Program-made: the position numbers and the translations under genes
Origin: Bordetella parapertussis
Lineage (GTDB): Bacteria > Pseudomonadota > Gammaproteobacteria > Burkholderiales > SG8-41
Direction of reading: 5' to 3'
Length of the DNA stretch: 29,207 nt
Assembly: GCA_945870465.1 (NCBI GenBank)
Contig: CAMBSS010000035.1
Location: 1 to 29,207 of the forward strand
Notes under the pieces: generated by a model
What the model was told of the DNA's origin: nothing
The model's input: the letters and a program-made list of their open reading frames with translations, nothing else
The model's database searches: none
Part shown: positions 7,043-15,382 of the stretch, piece after piece
Layout: every line of letters begins with the position of its first letter
Numbering within the stretch: the first letter of the stretch is position 1

Positions 7043-8138
7043 GCAGTAGTTCCCTTCTTTCAGTTGCGCCCGCGATCAGGCCGAGGATGTTCGATTTGGC
7101 CGGCGTCAATTCGCCGCGTTCGATGCGCCGTACGATGGTGGTGAGCCCGCGGTGTATGGGCGCCGCGATGCCCAGTTCGTCCGCCTTGTCCGCGATCATG
7201 CCATTGACGGCGTCGATTTCGGAACGGCGTCCGCCGAGTATGTCGCGCCCCAGCGAGCCATGCCCCTTACGCCCCGACTCGGTCTGGCGGGCGAGATACT
7301 TGAATAGTGCCGCCTCAACGGTCTGCACACTCGCCTCGTCTCCCTGTGCGGCGCGCAGCCAGCAATCGAGCTCCACATACACGATAGGCTCCATGTCGAA
7401 TCCGTGCGCGCGCGCAACCTGCACCGATTCGGCGGCGGCGCCGATGATCAGCTTGCGCGTCGGGGCGTCGCCGATGATTTCCTCGTTACAGAGCCCGGTG
7501 GCGCCGAGTATGCCCATCTGCATCGCATTGGTGGCGAGCTTGGACCAGCGCTCACCCCATAGATTGGTGGTGACCATGGAGCCGTCGACGTGCTTCAGCA
7601 TGGCCGCGAGCCGCTGGGCGCGCGGAGTCACCCGGCCGTGGACCTCGCCGATGCGAAAGACCGGATGCTCGTCGCCGCCCGGCGTGCGATGCCGCGTGAG
7701 ATGGCCGGGCCCGACGGTGCTCACGCCTATCGTGTTAAGCACGCAGCCGACAGTGCGATCCCAGCCGACGATGTCCGCGATCTTGTACTCGTTGATGGAA
7801 TTCTGCATCGACACCACGAAGCCTTCCGGCGCCAGATAGTCCCTGATCATGCGCGCGAACCAAGCGGTATCGAAAGACTTGGTCGCGATAATCGCGATGT
7901 CGACCGGCGTTTTAACCAGCTGCTGCACTTCCGCTATATGCAGCGCTTTCACCGGCAGCGTGTAGTCACCCTGCGTGCCGCTGACGCGGACACCCTTGCC
8001 GCGTATCTGCTCGACGTGCTCGGGCCATGCATCGACGAACGTGATGTCGAAACCGGCGCGCGCGAGGTGGGCCCCGGTGTATCCGCCGACGGCGCCGGCG
8101 CCGATGATGACGGTATGCGGTTGATCAGTGCGCGGCAT
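7035..8138 (-). CDS. Ketopantoate-reductase-like oxidoreductase K3 (PanE/ApbA family)
   Basis: This is a 367-residue protein when started at the ATG at 8138, which gives MPRTDQPHTVIIGAGAVGGY; an upstream in-frame start at 8180 adds only residues overlapping P1. It shows GAGAVGGYTG (13-22), Lys87 in ATKSFDT, Asn113 in MQNS, Lys200 in ERWSKLATNA with Asn204, and Glu307 in RRSEID. It has an extra C-terminal tail of about 15 residues compared with K1. The start lies 14 bp inside the end of the PrpD-like gene P1, linking the two in one transcription unit. Gene order P1-K3-K2-B1-K1 suggests dehydration and keto/hydroxy-acid redox steps of one pathway (inference). Confidence 0.86.
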   Translation of the reverse strand: MPRTDQPHTVIIGAGAVGGYTGAHLARAGFDITFVDAWPEHVEQIRGKGVRVSGTQGDYTLPVKALHIAEVQQLVKTPVDIAIIATKSFDTAWFARMIRDYLAPEGFVVSMQNSINEYKIADIVGWDRTVGCVLNTIGVSTVGPGHLTRHRTPGGDEHPVFRIGEVHGRVTPRAQRLAAMLKHVDGSMVTTNLWGERWSKLATNAMQMGILGATGLCNEEIIGDAPTRKLIIGAAAESVQVARAHGFDMEPIVYVELDCWLRAAQGDEASVQTVEAALFKYLARQTESGRKGHGSLGRDILGGRRSEIDAVNGMIADKADELGIAAPIHRGLTTIVRRIERGELTPAKSNILGLIAGATERRELLHV

Positions 8139-9528
8139 TGATTTTACGTTCCGCCTTGCGGTCCGCGCTGGACGCAGCACGTGCTATCCCGGCGAGGAGC
8201 TGGCGGATGTCCTTGACCTCGTCGAGGCGCCGCAATTCTGCGAGCAACGCCGCGCCCTGCTCGGGCGCGCCGAAGTTGCGGGACATCTGGCTGAACTTGA
8301 GATCGATTTCCGCGTCGCTGAGGGTATTCATGGCGTGGCCCTTGGGATACAGGACCTCGGTTTTGATCTGAGCGCCGGCTTTCGTGGTGATGGTCATGCG
8401 GCACGGCGCCGCCTCGGGAGTGCGCGCGGTGCAGTCTGCGCTTTCGCGCACCTCCACTTTCTGCATCAGATCCTTGATCCTGCCGTCGCTCAGCCGCGCA
8501 GGCACGAAGGAAGCGTCCGTCACTTCGCCGTCGAGCAGTGCCGAGATGATCACGAACGGCAGGCTGTGGTCCGCCGTCTCGTGGTTGTCGGGCGACCAGC
8601 GCGAGCGGTCGCTCGCCATGATCTGCACCGCCGATTTGTACGTTTCGAGTTCGATCTTTGCAATTTCCTGGTCGCCCAGCTGCGGCCGTGCGTCCAGCGC
8701 CGCCCACACCGCCGTCTGGCCGTGATAGCAAATCGGAAAACATTTGAAATGCGTGCGCTCGATCCAGCGTTGTTTCGCGTTGTCGTCCGGCAGCGGCCAT
8801 GCGAAGCGTCCGACCGCGTCCCATAACCCGCCTTTGCCTTCGAATACCGAAGTGGGGCCGGTAAATCCTTCCTGCGCGAGATAAGCCGCAAACACCGCGT
8901 TGCGCGATGCGTTCGCGCCGGCGCAGCCTTTCCAGTTGGACAACTCGCCCTGCCGCGTCTGATACAGCGCCATATTGGGCGCCAGCGCCAGTGCGATCGC
9001 GTTTTCCATTTGCACGTCGGTGAGACGCAGCAACTTCCCCGCGCCGAGCACGGAAGCAAGTATCGAGTAAACCGGCTGGTCCCAGCCCAGGGAATTGATG
9101 TCGATCGCATCGCAGAAACTGCAGTAGACGTCGTACGCAAGCGCCATCGCATTGATAACGGCCGGACCGTCGGCCTCGACCGTCTCGGCGACCGCGAGGA
9201 TCGCCGCCATGACGTCGCTGGGATGGCCGCCGCTTTTACCGCGGTACATATCGCTCATGTCGGAAAACCGCAGCATCACGCCGTTGGCGAAGGCCGCGGC
9301 TTCGGGTGCCGCCTGCGCAGTCGTGCCCCAGATGGTGGCGGCAGGATTGCCCGTATGGCGCAGCGCCATCCTGCGCGCCATCTGGCAGAGCGGGGCGTCG
9401 TAGGCGAGCAACGCGCAACCTATGGTGTCGATCAGCCGCCGCTTGCAGGCGAGCACCGCGTTTGGCGTCAATCGCGCGGGTTCGGCGCGGCGCCAGAATT
9501 CGACGAGAGCTTGGGTAGTGGCATCCAT
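8125..9528 (-). CDS. MmgE/PrpD family protein P1 (2-methylcitrate dehydratase-like)
   Basis: This 467-residue MmgE/PrpD fold protein belongs to a family that includes 2-methylcitrate dehydratase and cis-aconitate decarboxylase. Active-site positions are recognisable: Asp90 in RFSD, His102 and Asp105 in GGHPSD, Lys200 in LSNWKG, Lys262 and His269 in HFKCFPICYHG, and the ADHSLPF block (319-325). It lines up almost without gaps with P3 and less well with P2. It is the first gene of the long minus-strand operon. No prpB/prpC genes are present, so a role in the propionate methylcitrate cycle is unlikely; dehydration of another hydroxy-carboxylate is the better guess. Confidence 0.88.
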   Translation of the reverse strand: MDATTQALVEFWRRAEPARLTPNAVLACKRRLIDTIGCALLAYDAPLCQMARRMALRHTGNPAATIWGTTAQAAPEAAAFANGVMLRFSDMSDMYRGKSGGHPSDVMAAILAVAETVEADGPAVINAMALAYDVYCSFCDAIDINSLGWDQPVYSILASVLGAGKLLRLTDVQMENAIALALAPNMALYQTRQGELSNWKGCAGANASRNAVFAAYLAQEGFTGPTSVFEGKGGLWDAVGRFAWPLPDDNAKQRWIERTHFKCFPICYHGQTAVWAALDARPQLGDQEIAKIELETYKSAVQIMASDRSRWSPDNHETADHSLPFVIISALLDGEVTDASFVPARLSDGRIKDLMQKVEVRESADCTARTPEAAPCRMTITTKAGAQIKTEVLYPKGHAMNTLSDAEIDLKFSQMSRNFGAPEQGAALLAELRRLDEVKDIRQLLAGIARAASSADRKAERKINAAH

Positions 9529-9996
9529 CCTGAGGGTCCGCTATGAACTGGAATTTTTCTGGCCGCGTCTTTGCCGCTTGCGCGATAACCGTACGCAGCA
9601 TGAAATTCGGTCGTGGTGTGGCCAACTGCGCAAGACCTTCGTCGCACACGGCAGTCTCCGCGTGAACTGCCCGGCGCTAATGTCGCCGTTGTGCTGTATT
9701 CCATGCCGCGCTGGTACGCAGGCTGGCTGCATTATAAACATTTTTTTTTCTGCCTGCCAGTTTGCGCGACACGCGGCACGTCGTGAAATGCGATGATCTG
9801 GACCTTCGTATCAACATTTGGAACGAACGCAGAAAGCATGCGCATAACCCATGCGATGCGCAGCGCAATCGGCGATAATAAAACGCAGGGCTCAATTCGC
9901 CGCCGGCATTTCCGGCGCGCTGTTATTGAAGCCACTGACAACGACATTCACATGGCAGCGCAACGAGAAACTGCGCAGATCGGCGAGGAAAATATT
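9529..9996. other. Divergent intergenic control region between P1 operon and B2-B5 operon
   Basis: A 468-bp stretch without a credible gene separates two divergent operons. It contains a T9 tract at 9741-9749 beside a minus-strand TATAAT, and a short hairpin CGCCGG-cattt-CCGGCG at 9901-9917 in the presumed leader of B2. The local base composition is more AT-rich around 9730-9750 and 9870-9885. Reading frames that run through it are extensions of B2 without family similarity. No regulator gene is nearby. Confidence 0.6.
9731..9736 (-). promoter_or_regulatory. Candidate -10 element for the P1 operon
   Basis: A perfect TATAAT on the minus strand, preceded by an A9 tract, about 200 bp upstream of the P1 start. 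No good TTGACA lies 16-18 bp upstream (TGGCAG is at the expected place), so the promoter would need an activator or the A-tract. Low confidence. Confidence 0.3.
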
Positions 9997-11016
9997 ATGC
10001 GGGCAACGGGCGGCCATCGGCTGAATACGGTCTTTCAGCACATTTCGCGCACAGGCGTGCTGGCGCTGGTGTTGGTGAGTATGCTGAATACGGCCACCGG
10101 TGCAGTGGCCGCCGACGCGTATCCCAGCAAACCCATCCGCTTCGTGCTGGGCTACTCGCCGGGCGGCGCCTCCGACGTGGTCTCGCGCATCGTCGGCACG
10201 CGCCTCAGCGAGGCACTGGGGCAGCCCGTCGTGATCGACAACCGGCCCGCGGCCGCGGGTTCCACCGCGGCCGGCATGGTCGCGCGCACGCCTGCGGACG
10301 GCTACACGCTGATGCTGGCGGCCACGAGCACCCTCGCGGTGAATCCGAGCATATATAAAAACCTGCCCTACGACTCGCTGAAAGATTTCACCTATCTCGC
10401 CAACTTCGTGTCGATGCCGAACCTGCTGGTGGTCAATCCCAATCTACCGGTCAAATCCGTCCCCGAGTTGATCGCGCTGGCCAAAGCGGAAAGCGGCAAG
10501 CTGACTTTCGCCTCGGCAGGCGTGGGCAGTTCCAACCAGTTCACGGCCGAACTCTTCAACTACATGGCCAAGACCAAGATGACGCATATCCCTTACAAGG
10601 GCGGCGGCCCCGCGATGGTGGACGTCGCCGGCGGCCAGGTCTCCCTCATTTTCGCGACTATCGTGTCGGCCATCCCGCTTGTGAAGTCGGGCCGTTTGCG
10701 CCCGCTCGGCGTCACGTCCGCGCACCGCTCGCCGAGCATGCCCGAGGTGCCGACCATCGCCGAAGCAGGTCTGCCCGGTTACGAAAGCACCATTTGGTAC
10801 GGCATGGTGATGCCGACGGGCGCACCCCGGGCCATCGTCGCCCGCCTCAGCTCCGAGATCGAGAAGCTGCTCAAGACGCAGGACGTGAAAGACCGGTTTC
10901 AAACACTGGGCGCGGACATCATGTACCTGCCGCCGGAGCGGTTCGAGCAGTACGTGCGCGCGGAAATCAAGAAATGGAGCGTCGTCGTCAAAGAAACCGG
11001 GATGCGCGCGGATTAG
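9997..11016 (+). CDS. Bug/TctC-type periplasmic solute-binding protein B2
   Basis: This is a 339-residue binding protein. The ATG at 9997 was chosen because GAGGAA lies about 6 nt upstream and it gives a complete signal peptide (hydrophobic 20-36, cleavage near AVAA/DA at about 39); earlier in-frame starts add unrelated residues. Loop 1 is GYSPGGASD (52-60), loop 2 HIPYKGGGPA (197-206). It is very similar to B8 on the opposite strand 12 kb away: both share ELFNYMA, KMTHIPYKGGGPAMVDVA and GLPGYESTIWYG. It is first in a plus-strand series of four Bug genes and probably carries the operon's promoter upstream. Ligand unknown; likely a small carboxylate. Confidence 0.92.
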   Translation: MRATGGHRLNTVFQHISRTGVLALVLVSMLNTATGAVAADAYPSKPIRFVLGYSPGGASDVVSRIVGTRLSEALGQPVVIDNRPAAAGSTAAGMVARTPADGYTLMLAATSTLAVNPSIYKNLPYDSLKDFTYLANFVSMPNLLVVNPNLPVKSVPELIALAKAESGKLTFASAGVGSSNQFTAELFNYMAKTKMTHIPYKGGGPAMVDVAGGQVSLIFATIVSAIPLVKSGRLRPLGVTSAHRSPSMPEVPTIAEAGLPGYESTIWYGMVMPTGAPRAIVARLSSEIEKLLKTQDVKDRFQTLGADIMYLPPERFEQYVRAEIKKWSVVVKETGMRAD

Positions 11017-11044
11017 CGTGCCACAAAAAGGAGAACGAAGAACA

Positions 11045-12010
11045 ATGCATAACAAGAATTTAAGACTGGCCTTCGTCGCTCTGTTCGCCGCCGCGGGAAT
11101 GGCGCACGCCCAGGTCTATCCGCACAAGCCGGTGCGCATGATAGTGCCGTTTGCGCCCGGCGGCGGCACCGACATCGTCGCGCGCGCCATCGCGCTCAGG
11201 GTCGGCGAATCGTTGCGCCAGCCGTTCGTCGTCGAGAACCGCACCGGCGCCAACGGCAACATCGGAATGGAACTGGCGGCCAAAGCGCAGCCCGACGGCT
11301 ACACGCTGAGCTTCACTTCGAGCGCTCTCGCCATCAACCCCAGCCTCTACAAGAAGCTGGGCTACGACCCGGTCAAGGATTTCGCGCCGATCACGCTGGC
11401 CACGCTGATTCCGTTCATCCTCGTCACTCATCCGTCGGTTCCCGTCAGCTCGGTGCGCGAACTCATAACTTATGCCACCGCCCGCCCGCGCCAGCTGAGC
11501 TATGCATCCTCCGGCACGGGGAATGCAACGCATCTGTCGATGGCGCTGTTCGAAAAAATGGCCAGGCTCGAGCTCGTGCATGTGCCATACAAGGGCACCG
11601 GACAGGGCATCATCGATGTCATGGGCGGCCACGTGCAGCTCATGTTCGGCGCAATTCCGTCGACGATGCCGCAGGTGCGCGCGGGCAAGCTCAAATTGCT
11701 GGCAGTATCGACCGCTAAACGCTCCACGGTGCTGCCCGACACGCCGACCGTCGCGGAAGGCGGCGTAGCCGGCTACGAGCTGGCCTCCTGGTACGGCGCG
11801 CTGGCGCCAGCGGGCACGCCCGCGGCAATCGTCAACCGGCTCAACCGGGAGATGGTCAAGGTGCTCAACCAGCCCGAAGTCAAATCGCGCCTGACCGAAG
11901 AAGGCGCGGAGCCGGTCGGCAACTCGCCGCAACAGTTTGCGGACTTCATACGCTCGGAGCGCGGCAAGTACGCCGACGTAGTCGCCGCTGCGCGCGTGCC
12001 GGCCGAGTAG
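11045..12010 (+). CDS. Bug/TctC-type periplasmic solute-binding protein B3
   Basis: A 321-residue exported binding protein. The start ATG at 11045 has AGGAG about 11 nt upstream and yields a short signal peptide with cleavage near AHA/Q at about 22. Loop 1 is PFAPGGGTD (35-43); loop 2 is HVPYKGTGQG (179-188), where the usual PA after the second GxG is replaced by QG. It begins 28 bp after B2, so co-transcription is expected. Family typical length, no frame disruption. It has no close twin in the window, unlike most of the other Bug proteins. The ligand cannot be read from the sequence. Confidence 0.92.
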   Translation: MHNKNLRLAFVALFAAAGMAHAQVYPHKPVRMIVPFAPGGGTDIVARAIALRVGESLRQPFVVENRTGANGNIGMELAAKAQPDGYTLSFTSSALAINPSLYKKLGYDPVKDFAPITLATLIPFILVTHPSVPVSSVRELITYATARPRQLSYASSGTGNATHLSMALFEKMARLELVHVPYKGTGQGIIDVMGGHVQLMFGAIPSTMPQVRAGKLKLLAVSTAKRSTVLPDTPTVAEGGVAGYELASWYGALAPAGTPAAIVNRLNREMVKVLNQPEVKSRLTEEGAEPVGNSPQQFADFIRSERGKYADVVAAARVPAE

Positions 12011-12062
12011 CAACCGCTTGGTCGAAAACGCGCCAGCTTCGCATTCTGAAAGGAATAACCGG

Positions 12063-13031
12063 ATGATACGGAATGTTCTGGCGAGGATTTGTGCAGGCGT
12101 ATTTCTCCTCGGGAGTGGCGCTTATGCGCAGGATTTCCCCAACCGGCCGGTACGGTTGATCGTGGCATCCCCGCCCGGCGGCGGCACGGATTTGATAGCC
12201 CGCGGGATCGGCAAGAAACTTGCCGAAAAGTGGGGGCAGTCCGTGGTAATCGACAATCGCGCGGGAGGCGACGGTGCGATAGGTGCCGGAGTCGCCGCGC
12301 GTTCGGCGCCGGACGGCTACACGCTTTTGATGATCATCTCGACGCACACCGTATTGCCCAGCCTGAAGACCAGCGTTCCGTACGACATGGCCCAGGACTT
12401 CGCGCCCGTCATCCTGCTTGCCGAGGCGCCGAATCTGATCGTGGTCCACCCTTCTTTGCCGGTGAAATCCGTTACCGAACTGATCGCGCTGGCAAAAAAG
12501 CAACCCGGGAAATTGAACTACGCCGGCGCCGGCACCGGCGGTCCCGCCCATCTCGCGGCGGAATTATTCAACCGGCTTGCCGGCACGACGATGACGCACA
12601 TTCCGTACAAAGGAACCGGCCCGGCGCTGATCGATTTGATCGGCGGTCATCTGAGCCTCATGTTTCCCACCATGTCGGGCGCCATGGTTCACGTGCGGAC
12701 GGGAAAATTGCGGGCACTCGCGGTGACCAGCGAGAAACGCTCTCCCGCGGTGCCGGAACTGCCGACGGTCATGGAGTCCGGACTGAAAGGGTATGTGTTC
12801 GTCAGCTGGTTCGGGCTGGTAACGCGGGCAGGAACACCCAAGCCTGTCGTGGACAAATTGTTTGCCGACACTGCCGCGGTGCTGGGGACCGAGGAAATGA
12901 AAGTATTGCTCGACGGCGCAGGCACCCAGGCCGCGGCCAGAGACCCCGTGGCGTTTGCCGCCTACATAGACGCCGAGCTAAAAAAGTGGAGCCGCGTCGT
13001 CGCAGACGCGCAGCTGAAGATTGCCGACTGA
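12063..13031 (+). CDS. Bug/TctC-type periplasmic solute-binding protein B4
   Basis: A 322-residue binding protein whose ATG at 12063 follows AAGGAA by about 8 nt and starts a clear signal peptide (cleavage near AYAQ/DF, about 23). Loop 1 reads ASPPGGGTD (35-43), with Ala instead of the common Pro before the loop; loop 2 is HIPYKGTGPA. It is the tandem partner of B5: both have LAEKWG, GGDGAIGAG, THxVLPS and GGPxHLxAELFN blocks, so one arose from the other by duplication. It sits 52 bp after B3 and 29 bp before B5 in the same direction. Confidence 0.92.
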   Translation: MIRNVLARICAGVFLLGSGAYAQDFPNRPVRLIVASPPGGGTDLIARGIGKKLAEKWGQSVVIDNRAGGDGAIGAGVAARSAPDGYTLLMIISTHTVLPSLKTSVPYDMAQDFAPVILLAEAPNLIVVHPSLPVKSVTELIALAKKQPGKLNYAGAGTGGPAHLAAELFNRLAGTTMTHIPYKGTGPALIDLIGGHLSLMFPTMSGAMVHVRTGKLRALAVTSEKRSPAVPELPTVMESGLKGYVFVSWFGLVTRAGTPKPVVDKLFADTAAVLGTEEMKVLLDGAGTQAAARDPVAFAAYIDAELKKWSRVVADAQLKIAD

Positions 13032-13060
13032 TCGTGGGTGCGCCGCGGAAACGACTGGCT

Positions 13061-14047
13061 ATGGTGAACGTACTGTTCGTGACGGCAAGATATCTTGCCT
13101 TTGGGTTACTTGCATTCGCAGGCTTCTCTCCCGCCGTGCATGCCCAGCAATACCCGGAAAGACCCGTCCGGCTGATCGTCCCTTATCCGCCCGGCGGCGG
13201 CTCGGACCTCGTCGCGCGGCTGCTCGGCAGGGAGCTTGCCGAGAAATGGGGTAAGTCAGTCATCGTCGATAACCGGCCCGGTGGAGATGGCGCGATCGGT
13301 GCCGGCATCGCAGCCAACACGCCTGCGGACGGACACACGCTGTTGCAGATCATTCTCACGCACGCCGTGTTGCCCAGCATGAAAGACGGCCTGCCTTACG
13401 ATCTGCTGCGCGACTTCGCGCCCATTACCCGCGTCATGGATACGCCCAATATCGTGGTAACGCATCCGTCGCTGCCGGCAAAGTCGATACCAGAACTGAT
13501 CGCGCTCGCCAAACAGGAAGGCGACAAGCTGCAATACGCGATATCAGGCATCGGCGGGCCATCGCACCTTTCAGCGGAGCTTTTCAACCAGATTGCCGGC
13601 ATCAGGATGACCTATATCCCGTACAAGGGCGCGGGGCCGGCGATGATCGATTTGCTGGGCGGGCATGTGAAGCTCGCATTTTATTCCGTGCCCAGCGCGA
13701 TTCCGCATTTACGATCCGGCAAGTTACGGGCACTCGCGATCACCAGCGCGACACGGTTGCCGCTGCTGCCGGACCTGCCTACCGTGGCGGAGTCGGGCGT
13801 GAAAGGGTACGCATTTTCAGCATGGTATGGTTGGGTAACGCGCGCGGGCACACCACGCAAAATCGTCGAACAGATCAACACCGACGTCGCCTCGGTCCTG
13901 CGCACGGAACAGGTAAAGTCGGTGCTGATCAACGAAGGCGCGCAGGTGGAAATCGATACGCCCGCGCAGTTCAGGGCATTGCTCGAAGCGGATCTCAGGA
14001 AATGGGCGCGCCTGGTGCAGGAAGCGGGGCTCAAAGGCAAGCAATAG
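13061..14047 (+). CDS. Bug/TctC-type periplasmic solute-binding protein B5
   Basis: A 328-residue binding protein. The reading frame stays open for 324 codons upstream, but that part is an out-of-frame reading of B4; the real protein begins at the ATG at 13061, preceded by GGAAACG and giving a signal peptide with cleavage near VHAQ/QY (about 29). Loop 1 is PYPPGGGSD (41-49), loop 2 YIPYKGAGPA. It shares GGDGAIGAG, THAVLPS and DFAPI with B4. Such a pair could have split ligand preference, with matching scaffold and altered loop 1 (inference). A CapA-like gene follows after 62 bp. Confidence 0.92.
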   Translation: MVNVLFVTARYLAFGLLAFAGFSPAVHAQQYPERPVRLIVPYPPGGGSDLVARLLGRELAEKWGKSVIVDNRPGGDGAIGAGIAANTPADGHTLLQIILTHAVLPSMKDGLPYDLLRDFAPITRVMDTPNIVVTHPSLPAKSIPELIALAKQEGDKLQYAISGIGGPSHLSAELFNQIAGIRMTYIPYKGAGPAMIDLLGGHVKLAFYSVPSAIPHLRSGKLRALAITSATRLPLLPDLPTVAESGVKGYAFSAWYGWVTRAGTPRKIVEQINTDVASVLRTEQVKSVLINEGAQVEIDTPAQFRALLEADLRKWARLVQEAGLKGKQ

Positions 14048-14109
14048 CCCGGGTCACCAGGCGCTTACCTGGTTGTTAACGTTCAATCGATGGCAAAAAG
14101 GAGAGATTG

Positions 14110-15261
14110 ATGGCGCAAGTGAAGAGCGATGATGCCTGCGTGACGCTGGCAGGTTGTGGTGACATAGGCACGGGACATACGCCGCCGGAGAGTGCGTTCA
14201 CGCACGTGGCCGCTGCGCTGCGCGAGGCCGACCTGCGATTCGCGCAGTGCGAAAAGCTGTATTCGGACAAAAAGAATTACCAGGTGCACAGCGGCGCGGC
14301 CAAGCTCGAGGCGCTGAAAAAGCCGGAAACGGCCGCCGCCTTCAAGAGCGTGCCATTCGACGTACTATCGCTGGCGTCGAACCACATCGGCGACTGGGGC
14401 CCCGAGGCGGTTATCGGCACAGTGGAGACGTTTCAGAAGCTGGGCATACCCACCATAGGCGCCGGCGCGAACATCGCGGAAGCGCGCAAACCGGTAATCC
14501 TCGAAAAGAACGGCCTGAAGATAGGCTTCCTCGGCTACTGCTCGGTGCTGCTGCCGCAGTTCTGGGCAACGGAAGAGCGCGCCGGCGCGGCGCCGATGCG
14601 CGCTTACACTTTCTACGAGCCCTATGAGTACCAGCCGGGCTCGCCCGCGCGCGTGATCACGACGCCTGACAAGGACGACCTCGAGGCGCTGGTCGAAGAC
14701 ATCAAAAAGCTCAAACCCCAAGTCGACATCGTCGTGATGTCGATTCACTGGGGCCTGCACTACGTAAACCAGCCGCAGGACTATCAGACCATAGTCGCGC
14801 GCGCCGCGATCGAGGCCGGCGCCAACGTGATACTCGGCCATCACGCGCACCAGCCGCACGGCATCGAACTCTACAAGGGCGCGCTGATCTTTTACAGCAT
14901 CGGCAACTTCGTATTTCACCGCCGCGGCGGCGGTCCCGCACCGTGCATGCCTGGCGAGAAGTATACCCACAAGCAGATCTACTCCCTGGATCCGGACCCC
15001 GGGGTACACCTGGACTATCGCCGTCACTGGCAGGAGAGCGGCATCCCGTATCTCACGTTCGACCGCTCGGGATTGCGCGAGGCAACCTACCTGCCGACGT
15101 TCCTCGATGAAGATGGGAAGCCCGCAATCCTGCAGCCCGACGACCCGCAGTTTGAGACATCACGCGTTTATCTCGAGTGGCTGGCGAAAGATCTCAAAGA
15201 CGGAGTCAAGAACATCCCGGCGCGCGACGGGCAGTACGTGCTCTACGAACGGAAAGGTTGA
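14110..15261 (+). CDS. CapA/PgsA-like metallophosphatase-fold protein
   Basis: A 383-residue protein of the bacterial CapA family (calcineurin-like phosphoesterase fold, named for poly-gamma-glutamate capsule synthesis). Metal-site motifs are present: GCGDI near 16-19, SLASNHIGDWG (87-97), SIHWG (211-215), GHHAH (243-247) and SIGNFVF (263-269). The start ATG at 14110 follows AAGGAGAG with good spacing. No signal peptide or membrane segment is visible, unlike secreted CapA, so a cytoplasmic enzyme is suggested. No capsule or poly-glutamate synthesis genes are nearby; its place at the end of a Bug operon suggests a catabolic or amide/ester-processing role, which is inference. Confidence 0.85.
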   Translation: MAQVKSDDACVTLAGCGDIGTGHTPPESAFTHVAAALREADLRFAQCEKLYSDKKNYQVHSGAAKLEALKKPETAAAFKSVPFDVLSLASNHIGDWGPEAVIGTVETFQKLGIPTIGAGANIAEARKPVILEKNGLKIGFLGYCSVLLPQFWATEERAGAAPMRAYTFYEPYEYQPGSPARVITTPDKDDLEALVEDIKKLKPQVDIVVMSIHWGLHYVNQPQDYQTIVARAAIEAGANVILGHHAHQPHGIELYKGALIFYSIGNFVFHRRGGGPAPCMPGEKYTHKQIYSLDPDPGVHLDYRRHWQESGIPYLTFDRSGLREATYLPTFLDEDGKPAILQPDDPQFETSRVYLEWLAKDLKDGVKNIPARDGQYVLYERKG

Positions 15262-15382
15262 GCGGACAAGCGAGCGGCGATATGAAGGGCGGTGCGATTG
15301 CAACGGGGTTTGTCGCGAAGTTCCCGTCCGGCTGTTATGCCCTGCTGTTAACACTGCAGGCGGACGCCGCGCAACGGCCCGC

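Noticed and set aside
3917..8138. Annotation of K1-K3 as pantothenate-pathway panE
   Set aside because: Three copies in a catabolic operon, longer proteins and no other pan gene make that specific role unlikely.
8125..9528. P1 as prpD of the 2-methylcitrate cycle
   Set aside because: No prpB, prpC or acnD in the neighbourhood, and the family covers many other substrates.
12089..13060. A 652-codon plus-strand open frame that would fuse an extra 324 residues to B5
   Set aside because: The upstream part is the B4 gene read in another frame; B5 has its own start and signal peptide at 13061.
14056..14073. ACCAGG-n6-CCTGGT hairpin between B5 and the CapA-like gene
   Set aside because: A 6-bp stem without a T-tract; could attenuate but is not distinguishable from chance.
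15262..15382. Terminator between the convergent CapA-like and CoA-transferase genes
   Set aside because: No convincing stem with T-run was found in the 121-bp gap.
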